A stretch of 64,000 nt of DNA from an uncultured Alphaproteobacteria bacterium (GTDB taxonomy: Bacteria > Pseudomonadota > Alphaproteobacteria > Caulobacterales > Hyphomonadaceae): positions 19,977 to 83,976 of the forward strand of contig CAIKWZ010000001.1 of NCBI GenBank assembly GCA_903831255.1, in the 5' to 3' direction. Made by a program: the position numbers and the translations under genes. The notes under the pieces are model-generated. The model worked only from the letters and a program-made list of their open reading frames with translations. It had not been told where the DNA came from and did no database searches. Each line of letters starts with the position of its first letter. Within the stretch, counting starts at the first letter, position 1. Of this stretch, positions 17,682-26,887 are shown one piece after another.

Positions 17682-18644
17682 TTGGGCGGATGGGATGTAC
17701 TGCTGTCTCCCGTGATCCTGTTTTTTGTCCTCGGCGCCCTGGCGGCGTTTGCGAGGTCGGATCTCTCCATTCCTGAATCGATCGCAAAGGGCATGTCGCT
17801 CTACCTGATGGCGTCCATCGGCCTCAAAGGCGGCGTTCAGGTTGCGGCCGCGGGCCTCTCGGTTGAAATCCTGCTCGCCGCCATAACAGGGCTCGCTCTG
17901 AGCTTTCTCATACCCGTGCCCGCCTTCCTCCTTCTTCGACGCGCGGGACGGTTGGATCCCATCAACGCCGCCGCAGTCGCCGCTCACTACGGATCGGTAA
18001 GCGTGGTGACGTTCGTGACCGGTGTGGAGACCCTCACTGCGGCCGGCATACCTCCAGCGGGCTATATGGTCGCCGTGATGGCGCTGATGGAGACCCCGGC
18101 GATCATCATCGGACTTCTGCTGGCGCGCCGGACCTCCGGCGCGGCGTTACCAACCCGCGGAGGCCTGTTCCACGAAACCGTTCTGAACGGGTCTGTGGTT
18201 CTCCTGCTTGGAAGCTTCCTCATCGGTTTCATTACCGGCAAGGATGGCTTCGCGCCGGTGGCGCCCGTGTTCGATACCGCATTCCGGGGCGTCCTCTGCC
18301 TGTTCCTGCTCGACATGGGGCTGATCGCCGCCCGGCGCCTTCAGGACGCCCGTGCGCTGACCGCTCGGACGGCTGCTCTGGCCGTCCTCCTTCCCATATG
18401 CAACGGAACCATCGGCGTCCTGACAGGCGCCCTGATAGGGCTCGACACCGGCTCGGCGGCGGCGCTCGGAATTCTCGCGGGAAGCGCCTCTTACATCGCA
18501 GTGCCTGCGGTGATCCGTCAAACCCTGCCGCAGGCGGATCCCGGCCTTTACCTGGGGATGTCGCTCGCGGTCACATTCCCCTTCAACATCACACTCGGGA
18601 TTCCCCTCTACACAATGCTGGCGGAAAGGATCGTCGGATCATGA
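17682..18644 (+). CDS. sbtA: Sodium-dependent bicarbonate permease, SbtA family
   Basis: A 320-aa membrane protein with about ten helices, including DPINAAAVAAHYGSVSVVTF near residue 92 and a central NGSVVLLLGSFLIGFITG repeat, typical of the SbtA fold. Characterised cyanobacterial SbtA imports bicarbonate with sodium. The start is a TTG at 17682, supported by GGAGA six bases upstream; no in-frame ATG gives a full first helix. The stop overlaps the sbtB start as ATGA. In a heterotroph it may supply bicarbonate for carboxylases, or carry a related anion. Confidence 0.85.
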   Translation: MGGWDVLLSPVILFFVLGALAAFARSDLSIPESIAKGMSLYLMASIGLKGGVQVAAAGLSVEILLAAITGLALSFLIPVPAFLLLRRAGRLDPINAAAVAAHYGSVSVVTFVTGVETLTAAGIPPAGYMVAVMALMETPAIIIGLLLARRTSGAALPTRGGLFHETVLNGSVVLLLGSFLIGFITGKDGFAPVAPVFDTAFRGVLCLFLLDMGLIAARRLQDARALTARTAALAVLLPICNGTIGVLTGALIGLDTGSAAALGILAGSASYIAVPAVIRQTLPQADPGLYLGMSLAVTFPFNITLGIPLYTMLAERIVGS

Positions 18645-18952
18645 CGGAAACTGTGGAGCGCCGGCGCATCGAAGTCCTAGTTGACGCGCCCCTGGTGAAA
18701 TCCGTTGTCCGGGCCTCGGAGGAGGCGGGAATACGCGGATATACTCTCCTGCCAACGCTCGGGGGCGCAGGCGCGGGCGGCCGATGGTCCGACGATCAGG
18801 TCTCGGGCGCCCAGTCCAAGGTGATCTTCCTCACCGTGACGACGCAGGCCAAATGCGATGCCCTGACCGATCGACTGGCGCCGATCCTCGAGAGCCATGG
18901 CCTCGTTCTGTTCATCAGCCCGGTCGATGTTGTCCGGGCTGAAAAATTCTGA
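18641..18952 (+). CDS. sbtB: PII-like regulator of the bicarbonate permease (SbtB type)
   Basis: A 103-aa PII-superfamily protein. It shows the ferredoxin-like beta-alpha-beta pattern with a T-loop region GGAGAGGRWSDD and ends LFISPVDVVRAEKF. Cyanobacterial SbtB binds adenine nucleotides including cAMP and docks on trimeric SbtA to control transport. The start at 18641 overlaps the sbtA stop by four bases, giving tight coupling and a normal PII length; the frame extending upstream to 18398 lies inside sbtA and is not used. No uridylylation-type tyrosine context is obvious. Confidence 0.82.
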   Translation: MTETVERRRIEVLVDAPLVKSVVRASEEAGIRGYTLLPTLGGAGAGGRWSDDQVSGAQSKVIFLTVTTQAKCDALTDRLAPILESHGLVLFISPVDVVRAEKF

Positions 18953-18999
18953 TCTCTGCAGGACATCGAGTATCCGAGACCGCGTTGACCGGAGCATCC

Positions 19000-19896
19000 A
19001 TGAACCAGGCGATACGCGGCGTCGTGGAGACCGGCGGCCTCAGCTTTCACTTTGACGAAGCAGGAAGCGGACCGGACGTAGCGCTCTTTCTCCACGGTTT
19101 TCCTGAAAGCCGTCATTCCTGGCGGCGTCAGCTGCCTCACCTCGCCAGTCTTGGGTGGAGGGCTGTCGCGTTCGACCAGCGGGGATATGGGGATTCAAGC
19201 CGCCCCAGAGGCGTTGCGGCCTACGATATTCACCACCTGGTCTCGGATGTCGCCGATATGTTCGACGCCCTGGAGGCGCGCAGACGTATCCTGATCGCTC
19301 ATGACTGGGGCGGCGCTGTCGCCTGGGCCTTCGCCGTGAACGAGGTTCGCCCGCTCGATGCGCTGATCGTTCTCAACATGCCTCATCCGGACATATTCCT
19401 CCGCGCACTGCGAACCGACGTGCGCCAGATTCTCAGGTCCTGGTATATCGGCTTTTTCCAGATACCCCTGATCCCCGAGCTGCTGCTGACCGCCGGAGGG
19501 GCGAAGGCGCTCGAACAGGCCTTCACCTCAATGGCGGTTCATCCCGACGCCTTCTCAAAGGAGGATCTCGACCACTACCGGGCGAATGCCCTCAAGCCCG
19601 GCGCGATGACTGCGATGATCAACTGGTATCGTGCAGCGGCGCGCACAGGGCTGGCCTTCAGGACGGATGGCGCACCGCTCGCCATTCACACACCGACGCT
19701 GTTGATCTGGGGCGAGGCGGACACCGCGCTCGGCCTTCCTCTCACGGAGGGCTATGAGCGTTATGTGACAGACTTCACCCTGAAACGACTGCCGGGGGTA
19801 TCCCACTGGGTCCAGCAGGAGGCGCCCGATGAGGTCAATCATCATATCGAGGCCTTTATGCGGCAGAAGGGTCTTATCCTGCCTGCGGCCCCCTGA
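19000..19896 (+). CDS. Alpha/beta hydrolase, epoxide hydrolase-like
   Basis: A 298-aa alpha/beta hydrolase. The oxyanion-hole motif FLHGFPESRHSW is near residue 30, the nucleophile motif AHDWGG near 100 (an Asp, as in epoxide hydrolases and haloalkane dehalogenases), an acid in LIWGEAD near 240, and the base His in VSHWVQ near 268. The ATG at 19000 has GGAG at the right distance and is preferred over the TTG at 18985. It follows sbtB closely on the same strand but has no evident functional link to it. Confidence 0.88.
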   Translation: MNQAIRGVVETGGLSFHFDEAGSGPDVALFLHGFPESRHSWRRQLPHLASLGWRAVAFDQRGYGDSSRPRGVAAYDIHHLVSDVADMFDALEARRRILIAHDWGGAVAWAFAVNEVRPLDALIVLNMPHPDIFLRALRTDVRQILRSWYIGFFQIPLIPELLLTAGGAKALEQAFTSMAVHPDAFSKEDLDHYRANALKPGAMTAMINWYRAAARTGLAFRTDGAPLAIHTPTLLIWGEADTALGLPLTEGYERYVTDFTLKRLPGVSHWVQQEAPDEVNHHIEAFMRQKGLILPAAP

Positions 19897-19947
19897 CACC
19901 GAAGGATTTGATGGTTATCTCGTGAGGCCGATCGAGGAGACGACAGC

Positions 19948-20379
19948 ATGGCCGATGACATGAGCCCTAATCTTGCTCCGATGTTCATGGAGCGCCAGTT
20001 GGGCGCCCTGCCGGATCTCCTCGGCCTGGAATGGGAGATCATTCAGAAGGGTTTTGCGAAGGGCCGCTTCAGGGTCGAACCCCGTCACATGGCGCCAAAT
20101 GGCTTCCTTCACGCAGCCAGCGTCATCGCACTGGCGGACACCGCATGCGGATACGGATGCGTCGCCTCTCTGCCCGATGGCGCAGGCGGGTTCACGACCG
20201 TCGAACTCAAGAGCAATTTCGTGGGAACGGCCCGTGACGGCCATGTCATCTGCGAAGCGCGTCTGATCCACGGCGGACGCACCACGCAGGTCTGGGATGC
20301 GGAGGTCCGTCACGAGGAGAGCGGAAAACTGATGGCCCTGTTCCGCTGCACACAGTCGATCCTGCAGCCCCGATCCTGA
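19948..20379 (+). CDS. PaaI family thioesterase (hotdog fold)
   Basis: A 143-aa hotdog thioesterase. The core reads HMAPNGFLHAASVIALADTA, where the NGFLHA turn and the following Asp occupy the catalytic positions of PaaI-type acyl-CoA thioesterases, then TTVELKSNFVGTA. It would hydrolyse acyl- or aryl-CoA esters in the cytosol. It is about 50 bases after the hydrolase and 50 before the nitronate monooxygenase-like gene on the same strand, consistent with a run of lipid or xenobiotic enzymes. Confidence 0.87.
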   Translation: MADDMSPNLAPMFMERQLGALPDLLGLEWEIIQKGFAKGRFRVEPRHMAPNGFLHAASVIALADTACGYGCVASLPDGAGGFTTVELKSNFVGTARDGHVICEARLIHGGRTTQVWDAEVRHEESGKLMALFRCTQSILQPRS

Positions 20380-20432
20380 AGACATCGACACCTCCAGTCC
20401 CGGATCCAGCACGCCATGAGAGCCCTCCGTCC

Positions 20433-21449
20433 TTGACGCCTCCCCTTCTGCCGACTCGCTTCACAGAGCTTTTCGGGCTGACGACGCCGATCGCCCTTGC
20501 GCCAATGGCCATGGCCAGCGGTGGCTCGCTGGCCGCCGCCTGCGCGAATGCCGGAGCGCTCGGACTTCTCGGCGGAGGGTATGGCGATCCCGACTGGATC
20601 GAGGCGGAGCTGGGGCGAGCATCCGACCTTATTCGGACCGATCCTTTCGCCCGGTCCCGTCTCGGCTGCGGGTTCATCACGTGGAAGCTCGATCAGGACC
20701 GACGGGCGCTTGACCGCCTCCTCGAAAGCGAGGCGCCTCCCCGGACGATCATGCTCTCCTTCGGCGATCCAAGGCGGTACGGGCCCGACATCCGTTCGGT
20801 CGGGACCCGGCTGATCTGCCAGGTGCAGACCCTGGCCCAGGTCCCGATGGCGCTTGAAGCTGGCGCGGATGTCGTTTGCGCGCAGGGCGGAGAGGCCGGC
20901 GGACACGGGGTGAGCGGCTCTCAAAATCGGGGAACGTTCACGCTGGTTCCGGAGATCGCCGACTTTCTCGCCTCTCAGTCGCCCGATACGCTCCTCCTTG
21001 CGGCGGGGGGCGTCGCAGACGGTCGCGGACTGGCGGCCGCCCTGATGCTGGGCGCCGACGGCGCTCTTGTGGGGTCGAGGCTCTGGGCCTCCGCTGAATC
21101 CCTCGCCGCTGACGGCGCGAAGAGGCAGGCCGTGGGAGCCAGCGGAGATATGAGCGTGCGAAGCCCGGTCTTCGACATCATCCGGGATATTCCCTGGCCC
21201 GCTCCTTATGACTTCCGAGCCCTGAGAAACGCTCTCCACGTAAAGTGGGAAGGTCGGATCGAGGCGCTAAAGAGCGATCCCTCCGAGGCGCGTGCGGAGT
21301 ATCAGGCGGGCCTGAAAGCGGGCGATTATTCGCGTATCCACACGCCTGTCGGCGAAGGGGCTGGCCTCATACGCGCCATCGATCCTGCGGCCGATATCAT
21401 CCGCTCCATGACCCAGGATGCGCTTGAACGTCGAAGGCTGCCGGGCTGA
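20433..21449 (+). CDS. Nitronate monooxygenase family flavoprotein
   Basis: A 338-aa TIM-barrel FMN enzyme of the nitronate monooxygenase / 2-nitropropane dioxygenase family. The signature VVCAQGGEAGGHG near residue 150 and the FMN phosphate-binding LLAAGGVADGRGLAAAL and GADGALVGSR segments are clear. The start is probably the TTG at 20433, since homologues begin with a similar TRFTELFG segment; the ATG at 20416 is out of frame. It oxidises alkyl nitronates in characterised members; some relatives are enoyl reductases. A T-tailed terminator follows. Confidence 0.85.
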   Translation: MTPPLLPTRFTELFGLTTPIALAPMAMASGGSLAAACANAGALGLLGGGYGDPDWIEAELGRASDLIRTDPFARSRLGCGFITWKLDQDRRALDRLLESEAPPRTIMLSFGDPRRYGPDIRSVGTRLICQVQTLAQVPMALEAGADVVCAQGGEAGGHGVSGSQNRGTFTLVPEIADFLASQSPDTLLLAAGGVADGRGLAAALMLGADGALVGSRLWASAESLAADGAKRQAVGASGDMSVRSPVFDIIRDIPWPAPYDFRALRNALHVKWEGRIEALKSDPSEARAEYQAGLKAGDYSRIHTPVGEGAGLIRAIDPAADIIRSMTQDALERRRLPG

Positions 21450-21504
21450 CCTCAGCCCGATGGAGGCTGAGACAGCCACCCCTCGAGGGAGACGCGACTT
21501 TAAG

Positions 21505-21542
21505 GGCTGCTCCGATCGTGCTTTAAGAGCGCAGCCTTTTTT
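21505..21542 (+). terminator. Rho-independent terminator after the nitronate monooxygenase gene
   Basis: GGCTGC (21505-21510) pairs with GCAGCC (21531-21536), with further pairing at the A/T flanks, and is followed by TTTTTT at 21537-21542. This is the clearest intrinsic terminator in the window. It separates the enzyme run that begins at sbtA from the esterase gene. Confidence 0.75.
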
Positions 21543-21563
21543 CATACGCCTGGACGCCTGATC

Positions 21564-22577
21564 ATGCCCGATACGTCGAGACCCCTTGTCGCCCGGAGCG
21601 TTCCCGCCAAGACCCTGTCGCCGCCAGCCACGGTGAGCCCGGAGCTTCAGGCCTCCATGTCTCAGATGGCGGCGGCCTCCGCCCGTGCCGGGGCGGCCTC
21701 CGCCTGGGTTCCGGGAACGCCGGCGGAGTGGAAGGCGATCATCGCGCATCTCGACAGCCAGGTTCTCGCGACGCTTCCCTTCGTCGCCAGTCTGTTTCCG
21801 CACACGATGGTCAGGCGCGAGATCGCAGGGGTCACAATCCGCGAGATCACGCCGGCCCGTCTTGATCCGGCAAAGGAAAACCTCCTCCTCGTCCACTTTC
21901 ATGGGGGCGGCTACGCCCTCAACGGCGGCGAAGCGAGCGCCATAGAGGCGGTGATCGCGGCTCATCATTGCGGACTGCGCGTCATATCGGTCGATTATCG
22001 CATGCCGCCCGATCATCCCTTCCCGGCCGCTGTCGAGGACGCCGTCACGGTGTGGCGTGCGCTGACGGCCGAGCGTCCTTCATCCGCGATGGGCGCATTC
22101 GGCACTTCGGCGGGCGGCGGGCTGATGCTGGCGATGACCCTCAAGCTCCGCGAGCTTGGCCTTCCGCTTCCTGCCGCCCTCGGAGCCGGCACGCCGTGGA
22201 CGGATCTCACCGGATCCAGCGACAGTTATCAGGTCAATGCGGGGGTTGACGGCGTCTTCACCAGCTTTGACGGGTTCGCCGCCGGGATGGCGGCTCTCTA
22301 CGCAGGAGACGCCCCGCTCAGTCATCCCCTGGTCTCCCCTGTCCACGCCGATTTCAAAGGGTTTCCCCCGACCCTCTTCATCACCGGCACACGTGATATC
22401 CTGATCAGCGATACGGTGCGAACCTATCGGTCCATGAAGCGCTCCGGAGTGACGGTTCAGCTGGAGGTTCACGAAGCGATGAGCCATGCCGAGTACATCT
22501 ACGCTTTCGCGAGCCCGGAGTCGGCGGAGGCCTTCGGCGACCTGGCGCGCTTCTTCGATGCCCATCTCGCCGGCTGA
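21564..22577 (+). CDS. Alpha/beta hydrolase, hormone-sensitive lipase type esterase
   Basis: A 337-aa esterase of the HSL family. It shows the oxyanion HGGGY motif near residue 112, the nucleophile motif GTSAGGG near 179, an Asp near 280 in the GTRDILIS segment, and a His in MSHAEY near 306. The N-terminal cap is Ala-rich. It starts about 20 bases after the preceding terminator and is followed 15 bases later by an SDR on the same strand, so the two likely form an operon. Confidence 0.88.
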   Translation: MPDTSRPLVARSVPAKTLSPPATVSPELQASMSQMAAASARAGAASAWVPGTPAEWKAIIAHLDSQVLATLPFVASLFPHTMVRREIAGVTIREITPARLDPAKENLLLVHFHGGGYALNGGEASAIEAVIAAHHCGLRVISVDYRMPPDHPFPAAVEDAVTVWRALTAERPSSAMGAFGTSAGGGLMLAMTLKLRELGLPLPAALGAGTPWTDLTGSSDSYQVNAGVDGVFTSFDGFAAGMAALYAGDAPLSHPLVSPVHADFKGFPPTLFITGTRDILISDTVRTYRSMKRSGVTVQLEVHEAMSHAEYIYAFASPESAEAFGDLARFFDAHLAG

Positions 22578-22592
22578 CGCAAGGAACCCGCC

Positions 22593-23441
22593 ATGAGATC
22601 TGTTGTCATCACAGGGGTTTCAACGGGGATCGGCGAGGCCGCCGCTCGCCGCCTCGCGGGCGAGGGATTTCACGTGTTCGGCTCCGTGCGCCGCATGGCG
22701 GATGCCGACAGACTTCGCGGAGAGCTTGGGGCGGCGTTCACGCCGCTGCTTTTCGACGTCACGGATGAGACCGCCGTGAGGGCGGCCGCCCGGGAGGTTG
22801 AGGCCGTCCTTGGATCCGCGACCCTGTCGGGTCTTGTCAACAATGCCGGCGTCGCTGTCGCCGGCCCGCTGCTTCATCTTCCCGTCGCCGATCTTCGCCG
22901 GCAGATGGAGATCAATCTGACCGGCGTTTTTCTGGTCACTCAGGCGTTCGCTCCCCTCCTGGGCGCCGGACAGGAGCGATCCGGGCCGCCGGGGCGCATC
23001 CTCAACATCTCCTCCGTCGCAGGGCGGACCGGCAATCCCTTTATGGGTCCCTACAGCGCCTCGAAGTTCGCTCTCGAGGGTTACTCCCAGTCCCTTCGCC
23101 GAGAGCTGCTGCCTTTCGGCGTCGACGTCATCGTGATTGCTCCGGGAGCCGTCCGTACGCCCATCTGGAGCAAGGGCGAGGAGATCGACCTGTCCGCCTA
23201 TGACTCAACGCCCTACAGAAAACCCCTTCAGCGCCTGAAGGCCTTTATGTCCGGGGCGGCGGCCAGCGGCCTTCCGGTCGAGCGCCTCGGCGACCTCATC
23301 GCCCATGCCCTGACCGTGAGGCGTCCGCGCCCGCGTTACCGGATCACTCCTGATCCCCTGCAGACATTTGTGACGGAATCGCTTCTGCCAACGCGTCTGC
23401 TCGACCGCATCATCGGTCGAGCTATCGGCCTTCTGAAGTAA
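22593..23441 (+). CDS. SDR family oxidoreductase
   Basis: A 282-aa short-chain dehydrogenase. The cofactor motif TGVSTGIG lies at residues 7-14, NNAG near 86, SSVAG near 138 and the active-site YSASK near 153. Arg residues after the second strand (SVRRM) suggest NADP(H). It lies 15 bases downstream of the HSL-type esterase. The pair could hydrolyse an ester and then oxidise or reduce the freed alcohol or ketone, but that coupling is inferred from position only. Confidence 0.87.
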   Translation: MRSVVITGVSTGIGEAAARRLAGEGFHVFGSVRRMADADRLRGELGAAFTPLLFDVTDETAVRAAAREVEAVLGSATLSGLVNNAGVAVAGPLLHLPVADLRRQMEINLTGVFLVTQAFAPLLGAGQERSGPPGRILNISSVAGRTGNPFMGPYSASKFALEGYSQSLRRELLPFGVDVIVIAPGAVRTPIWSKGEEIDLSAYDSTPYRKPLQRLKAFMSGAAASGLPVERLGDLIAHALTVRRPRPRYRITPDPLQTFVTESLLPTRLLDRIIGRAIGLLK

Positions 23442-23700
23442 GAGCGACGCGAGCCTGCAGACCTCAGTTCGCCAACCCTTCGCCGGCCTAAGTCCGGGGT
23501 GTGGCGACACAATGCTTCGTCTCCCGCGTCAGGCGAAGCTCGTCGCACATTGCCGGCCATCCCACAGGCAGCAGGCCCACCTGGGGCACAAAATAGCGAA
23601 TTCTTTCAGCTCTCCGGGGGTTTTTCGACTGCCGCCACTGGAAATCCGATGCGATCCGACAGATGTCTCGTTCAACGCTCTGAAACGCCGGGAGAAACCC

Positions 23701-25869
23701 ATGAATCGTCGTCATGTCATCGTCGGAGGCGCAGGTCTCTGTCTTCTCGCGGGGTGCGATCCGCGAGCCGAGGGTCCAGCCGACGGCGCAGCAGCTCTGG
23801 AAGCCGAGGCCGCCGCCGCGCGCGCCGTGCTGCCCCAGAGCGCCCCAGCGGCGGCCCTTCTTCAGCCATGGACGGGCCCCTATGGCGGGGTTCCGCCGTG
23901 GGACCAGGTAACCCCGGCGGGTCTTCGTGAAGCGATCGTCGAAGGTATCGACCTTCAGCGCGCGGACATCATGGCCATCGCCAACAATCCCGAAGCGCCC
24001 ACGTTCGCGAACACGCTGGTCGCTCTGCAGATGGCGGGCGAGCCCCTCGACCGGGCTCTCGCAATCTACGGCGTCATGACCCAGAATATCGGCTCGGACG
24101 AGTATCAGGACGTCGAGACGGAAGCGGCGCCGCTCCTTTCGGCAGCCTTCGACGAGATCACCTTCAACTCAGCGCTGTTCGACCGTGTGAAGGCTGTGGC
24201 CGACGGCGCTGCGAAGGCCGGGCTGTCCCCCGCCCAGACGCGTCTGACCGAACGACGTCGCGACGACTTCATCCGCAACGGCGCAGCGCTTGATGAGGCG
24301 GGAAAGGCCGAGCTGGGTCGTATCAACACTGCCCTGTCCAGCGCCTTCACCCGGTTCGGACAGAAGGTTGTCACGGATGAGAAAACGCTGACCCACATCC
24401 CTGGCGAGGCCGGCGTAAAGGGCCTTCCGGAGTCGGACCAGGCTGCTGCTGCGGCAGCGGCTAAGGCGGCGGGCCTCAAGGGCTGGGCGATCCCGAATAC
24501 ACGCTCGAGCGTCGACCCGTTCCTGACCTTCGCAGACGACCGCTCCCTCAGGGAGACCGTGTGGCGGAAGTTCGTCAATCGGGGCGACAATGGCGGGGAG
24601 ACGGACACCAACGCGGATATCGCTGAGATTGTTCGACTGCGAACGGAACGCGCGAAGCTCCTCGGGTTCGCCAATCACGCTGAATGGAGAATGCAGGACA
24701 CGATGGCGGGAACGCCTGCGGCGGCCATGTCTCTGATGGAACGCGTCTGGGCGCCCGCCAAGGCCCGCGTGACCGAAGAGGTCGCAGACATGAAGGCGAT
24801 CGCCGGTCACGACATCGAGCCGTGGGATTATCTCTACTACGCCGAGAAGGTGCGACGGGCGAAATACGATCTCGATGTGAACCAGCTGAAATCGTATTTT
24901 GAACTCGGCGCGGTGAAGCGCGGCGCCTTCTACATGGCCGAGCGTCTTTATGGCTTCGTGTTCACGCCGCTGGCCGAGGGAACGGTTCCGACCTTCAATC
25001 CGGACGTCGAGGTGTTTGAGGTCACGGACAAGGACAGCGGCCGTCATATCGGGCTTTTCTATTCCGACGATTTCGCGCGGCCGGGAAAAAGCTCCGGCGC
25101 CTGGATGACGACCTATCGCTCCCACTCGACCTTTGACGGGGCCAAGAACGTTCTCGCCTCGAACAACAACAACTTCGTCAAGGCGGAGGAAGGACGCCCC
25201 CTCCTCATTTCTCTCGACGATGCGGAAACCCTCTTTCACGAGTTCGGGCACGCCCTTCACTATCTCTCCTCAAACGTCACCTATCCCTCGCTGGGAGAGA
25301 CGCCGCGCGACTTCGTGGAGTATCCCTCGCAGGTGCATGAGCACTGGGTGCTGAGCCGTCCGATCCTCGATGGGTTCATGAAGCACGTCGAGACGGGTGA
25401 GGCGATGCCGCAGGCGCTGGTCGATCGCATCGCGGCGTCACAGACCTTCATCCAGGGCTATGCGACGGTCAGCTATCTCTCCTCGGCGCTGGTCGACATG
25501 GATCTCCATACGCAGGCGACCCCGCCAGCGGACATCGACGCCTTCGAGCGCGACAGTCTCGCACGGCTCGGCATGCCGAAGGAGATCGTGATGCGGCACC
25601 GCCTGCCGCAGTTCAATCACCTGTTCACCTCGGACGCCTACTCGGCGGGCTATTACTCCTACCTCTGGTCTGAGGTGATGGACGCCGACACCTGGGCGTA
25701 TTTCGAGGAATCGGGAGACCCCTTCAATCCGGAGATCGCCTCCCGCTACAAGGCTCTGATCCTCGCTCCAGGCAACACCACAGACCGAGGCGACGCCTAT
25801 CGGGAGTTCCGTGGCCGCGACCCGGATGTCGCCGCTCTGCTGAAGGTGCGCGGATTTCCAGTGACCTGA
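23701..25869 (+). CDS. M3 family oligopeptidase, lipoprotein
   Basis: A 722-aa zinc peptidase of the thimet oligopeptidase / peptidyl-dipeptidase Dcp group. The zinc motif LFHEFGHALHYLSS lies near residue 512, with the third ligand expected in the following FVEYPSQVHEHW. The N-terminus (RRHVIVGGAGLCLLAGC) is a lipobox, so the enzyme is probably anchored to a membrane facing the periplasm, unlike the cytosolic Dcp of enterics. GGGAGA precedes the ATG at 23701; upstream codons to 23512 are ignored. It would degrade short peptides. Confidence 0.9.
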   Translation: MNRRHVIVGGAGLCLLAGCDPRAEGPADGAAALEAEAAAARAVLPQSAPAAALLQPWTGPYGGVPPWDQVTPAGLREAIVEGIDLQRADIMAIANNPEAPTFANTLVALQMAGEPLDRALAIYGVMTQNIGSDEYQDVETEAAPLLSAAFDEITFNSALFDRVKAVADGAAKAGLSPAQTRLTERRRDDFIRNGAALDEAGKAELGRINTALSSAFTRFGQKVVTDEKTLTHIPGEAGVKGLPESDQAAAAAAAKAAGLKGWAIPNTRSSVDPFLTFADDRSLRETVWRKFVNRGDNGGETDTNADIAEIVRLRTERAKLLGFANHAEWRMQDTMAGTPAAAMSLMERVWAPAKARVTEEVADMKAIAGHDIEPWDYLYYAEKVRRAKYDLDVNQLKSYFELGAVKRGAFYMAERLYGFVFTPLAEGTVPTFNPDVEVFEVTDKDSGRHIGLFYSDDFARPGKSSGAWMTTYRSHSTFDGAKNVLASNNNNFVKAEEGRPLLISLDDAETLFHEFGHALHYLSSNVTYPSLGETPRDFVEYPSQVHEHWVLSRPILDGFMKHVETGEAMPQALVDRIAASQTFIQGYATVSYLSSALVDMDLHTQATPPADIDAFERDSLARLGMPKEIVMRHRLPQFNHLFTSDAYSAGYYSYLWSEVMDADTWAYFEESGDPFNPEIASRYKALILAPGNTTDRGDAYREFRGRDPDVAALLKVRGFPVT

Positions 25870-25997
25870 AGCCAGGCCCCGGCAATCCGCTCCAGATGCG
25901 GCGCCGCCTTCTTGTTCAGAGGGGATGTCGCTCTGGCCTCTCCGTGTAGGACACGCCATAGTCGGCGCGTTCATCGCGGATGAGGAGGGGCCACCCC

Positions 25998-26852
25998 ATG
26001 CTGAGCTGGGTCATCGGGGACGTCACGGTCAAACGTATCGTCGAGATCGAATCTCTCGGCGGAAGCCGGTTCATCCTTCCCCAGGCGACGCCGGAGGCCG
26101 TGCGCGCCATCGGATGGCTGGCGCCGCAATTCGCCGATGAGGCGGGGAAGCTCAAAATGAGCATCCACGCCCTCCTGATCGAGGCGCCAGGACGACGGAT
26201 CATCGTGGATACCTGTATCGGCAACGACAAGGTACGCGACGTACCTGCGTGGAGCGGCCTCAAGACGGGTTTCCTCGAGGATCTCGCTCGCGCCGGCGCT
26301 CCGCGGGAGACTGTCGACAAGGTGCTCTGCACCCATCTGCATGTCGATCATGTGGGGTGGAACACGATGAAGGTCGACGGCTGCTGGATCCCCACCTTTC
26401 CCAACGCCCGCTACCTGATCGCACGGAGCGAGTTTGAGCACTGGCAGACCACGGAACGCGATGCGGACCCTGAGAGAACGCCGTTTCACGACAGCGTGCG
26501 GCCCGTCTTCGAGGCCGGCCTCGTCGACCTCGTCCCGCTTGATCATGTCATCTGCCCGGAAGTGTCCCTCGAGCCCACGCTGGGGCATACGCCCGGACAT
26601 GTCTCCGTACGTATCCGATCGAAGGGAGAAGAAGCCCTGATCACGGGCGATTTCACCCATCACCCCTGCCAGCTGGCGCATCCTGAATGGGCTTCAAGCT
26701 TCGATTTCGACGCTGCAGCCTCCACCCAGACGCGCCTTCGCGTCTATCAGGAGATGGCTGCGTCCGGCGCTCTCATGATCGGAACGCATTTCGCCCCGCC
26801 GACCGCAGGACGCGTCGTGCGCCGGGACGGGGCGTGGATGCTGGAGACGTAA
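25998..26852 (+). CDS. MBL fold metallo-hydrolase
   Basis: A 284-aa metallo-beta-lactamase fold enzyme. The metal motif THLHVDHVGWN is near residue 112, a second His in TLGHTPGHVS near 198, an Asp in ITGDFTH near 216 and a final His in GTHFAPP. This pattern is that of broad-substrate hydrolases related to quorum-quenching lactonases and aryl hydrolases. The start has a GAGGAGGGG ribosome site 7 bases upstream, so the ATG at 25998 is used rather than 25980. No export signal is present. Confidence 0.87.
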   Translation: MLSWVIGDVTVKRIVEIESLGGSRFILPQATPEAVRAIGWLAPQFADEAGKLKMSIHALLIEAPGRRIIVDTCIGNDKVRDVPAWSGLKTGFLEDLARAGAPRETVDKVLCTHLHVDHVGWNTMKVDGCWIPTFPNARYLIARSEFEHWQTTERDADPERTPFHDSVRPVFEAGLVDLVPLDHVICPEVSLEPTLGHTPGHVSVRIRSKGEEALITGDFTHHPCQLAHPEWASSFDFDAAASTQTRLRVYQEMAASGALMIGTHFAPPTAGRVVRRDGAWMLET

Positions 26853-26887
26853 GCGCGACCTCGTCGTCCAGCATCACTCCGTCCTGA

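Noticed and set aside
18398..18640. Upstream extension of the sbtB frame
   Set aside because: It lies within sbtA in another frame; the ATGA overlap start gives the right PII length.
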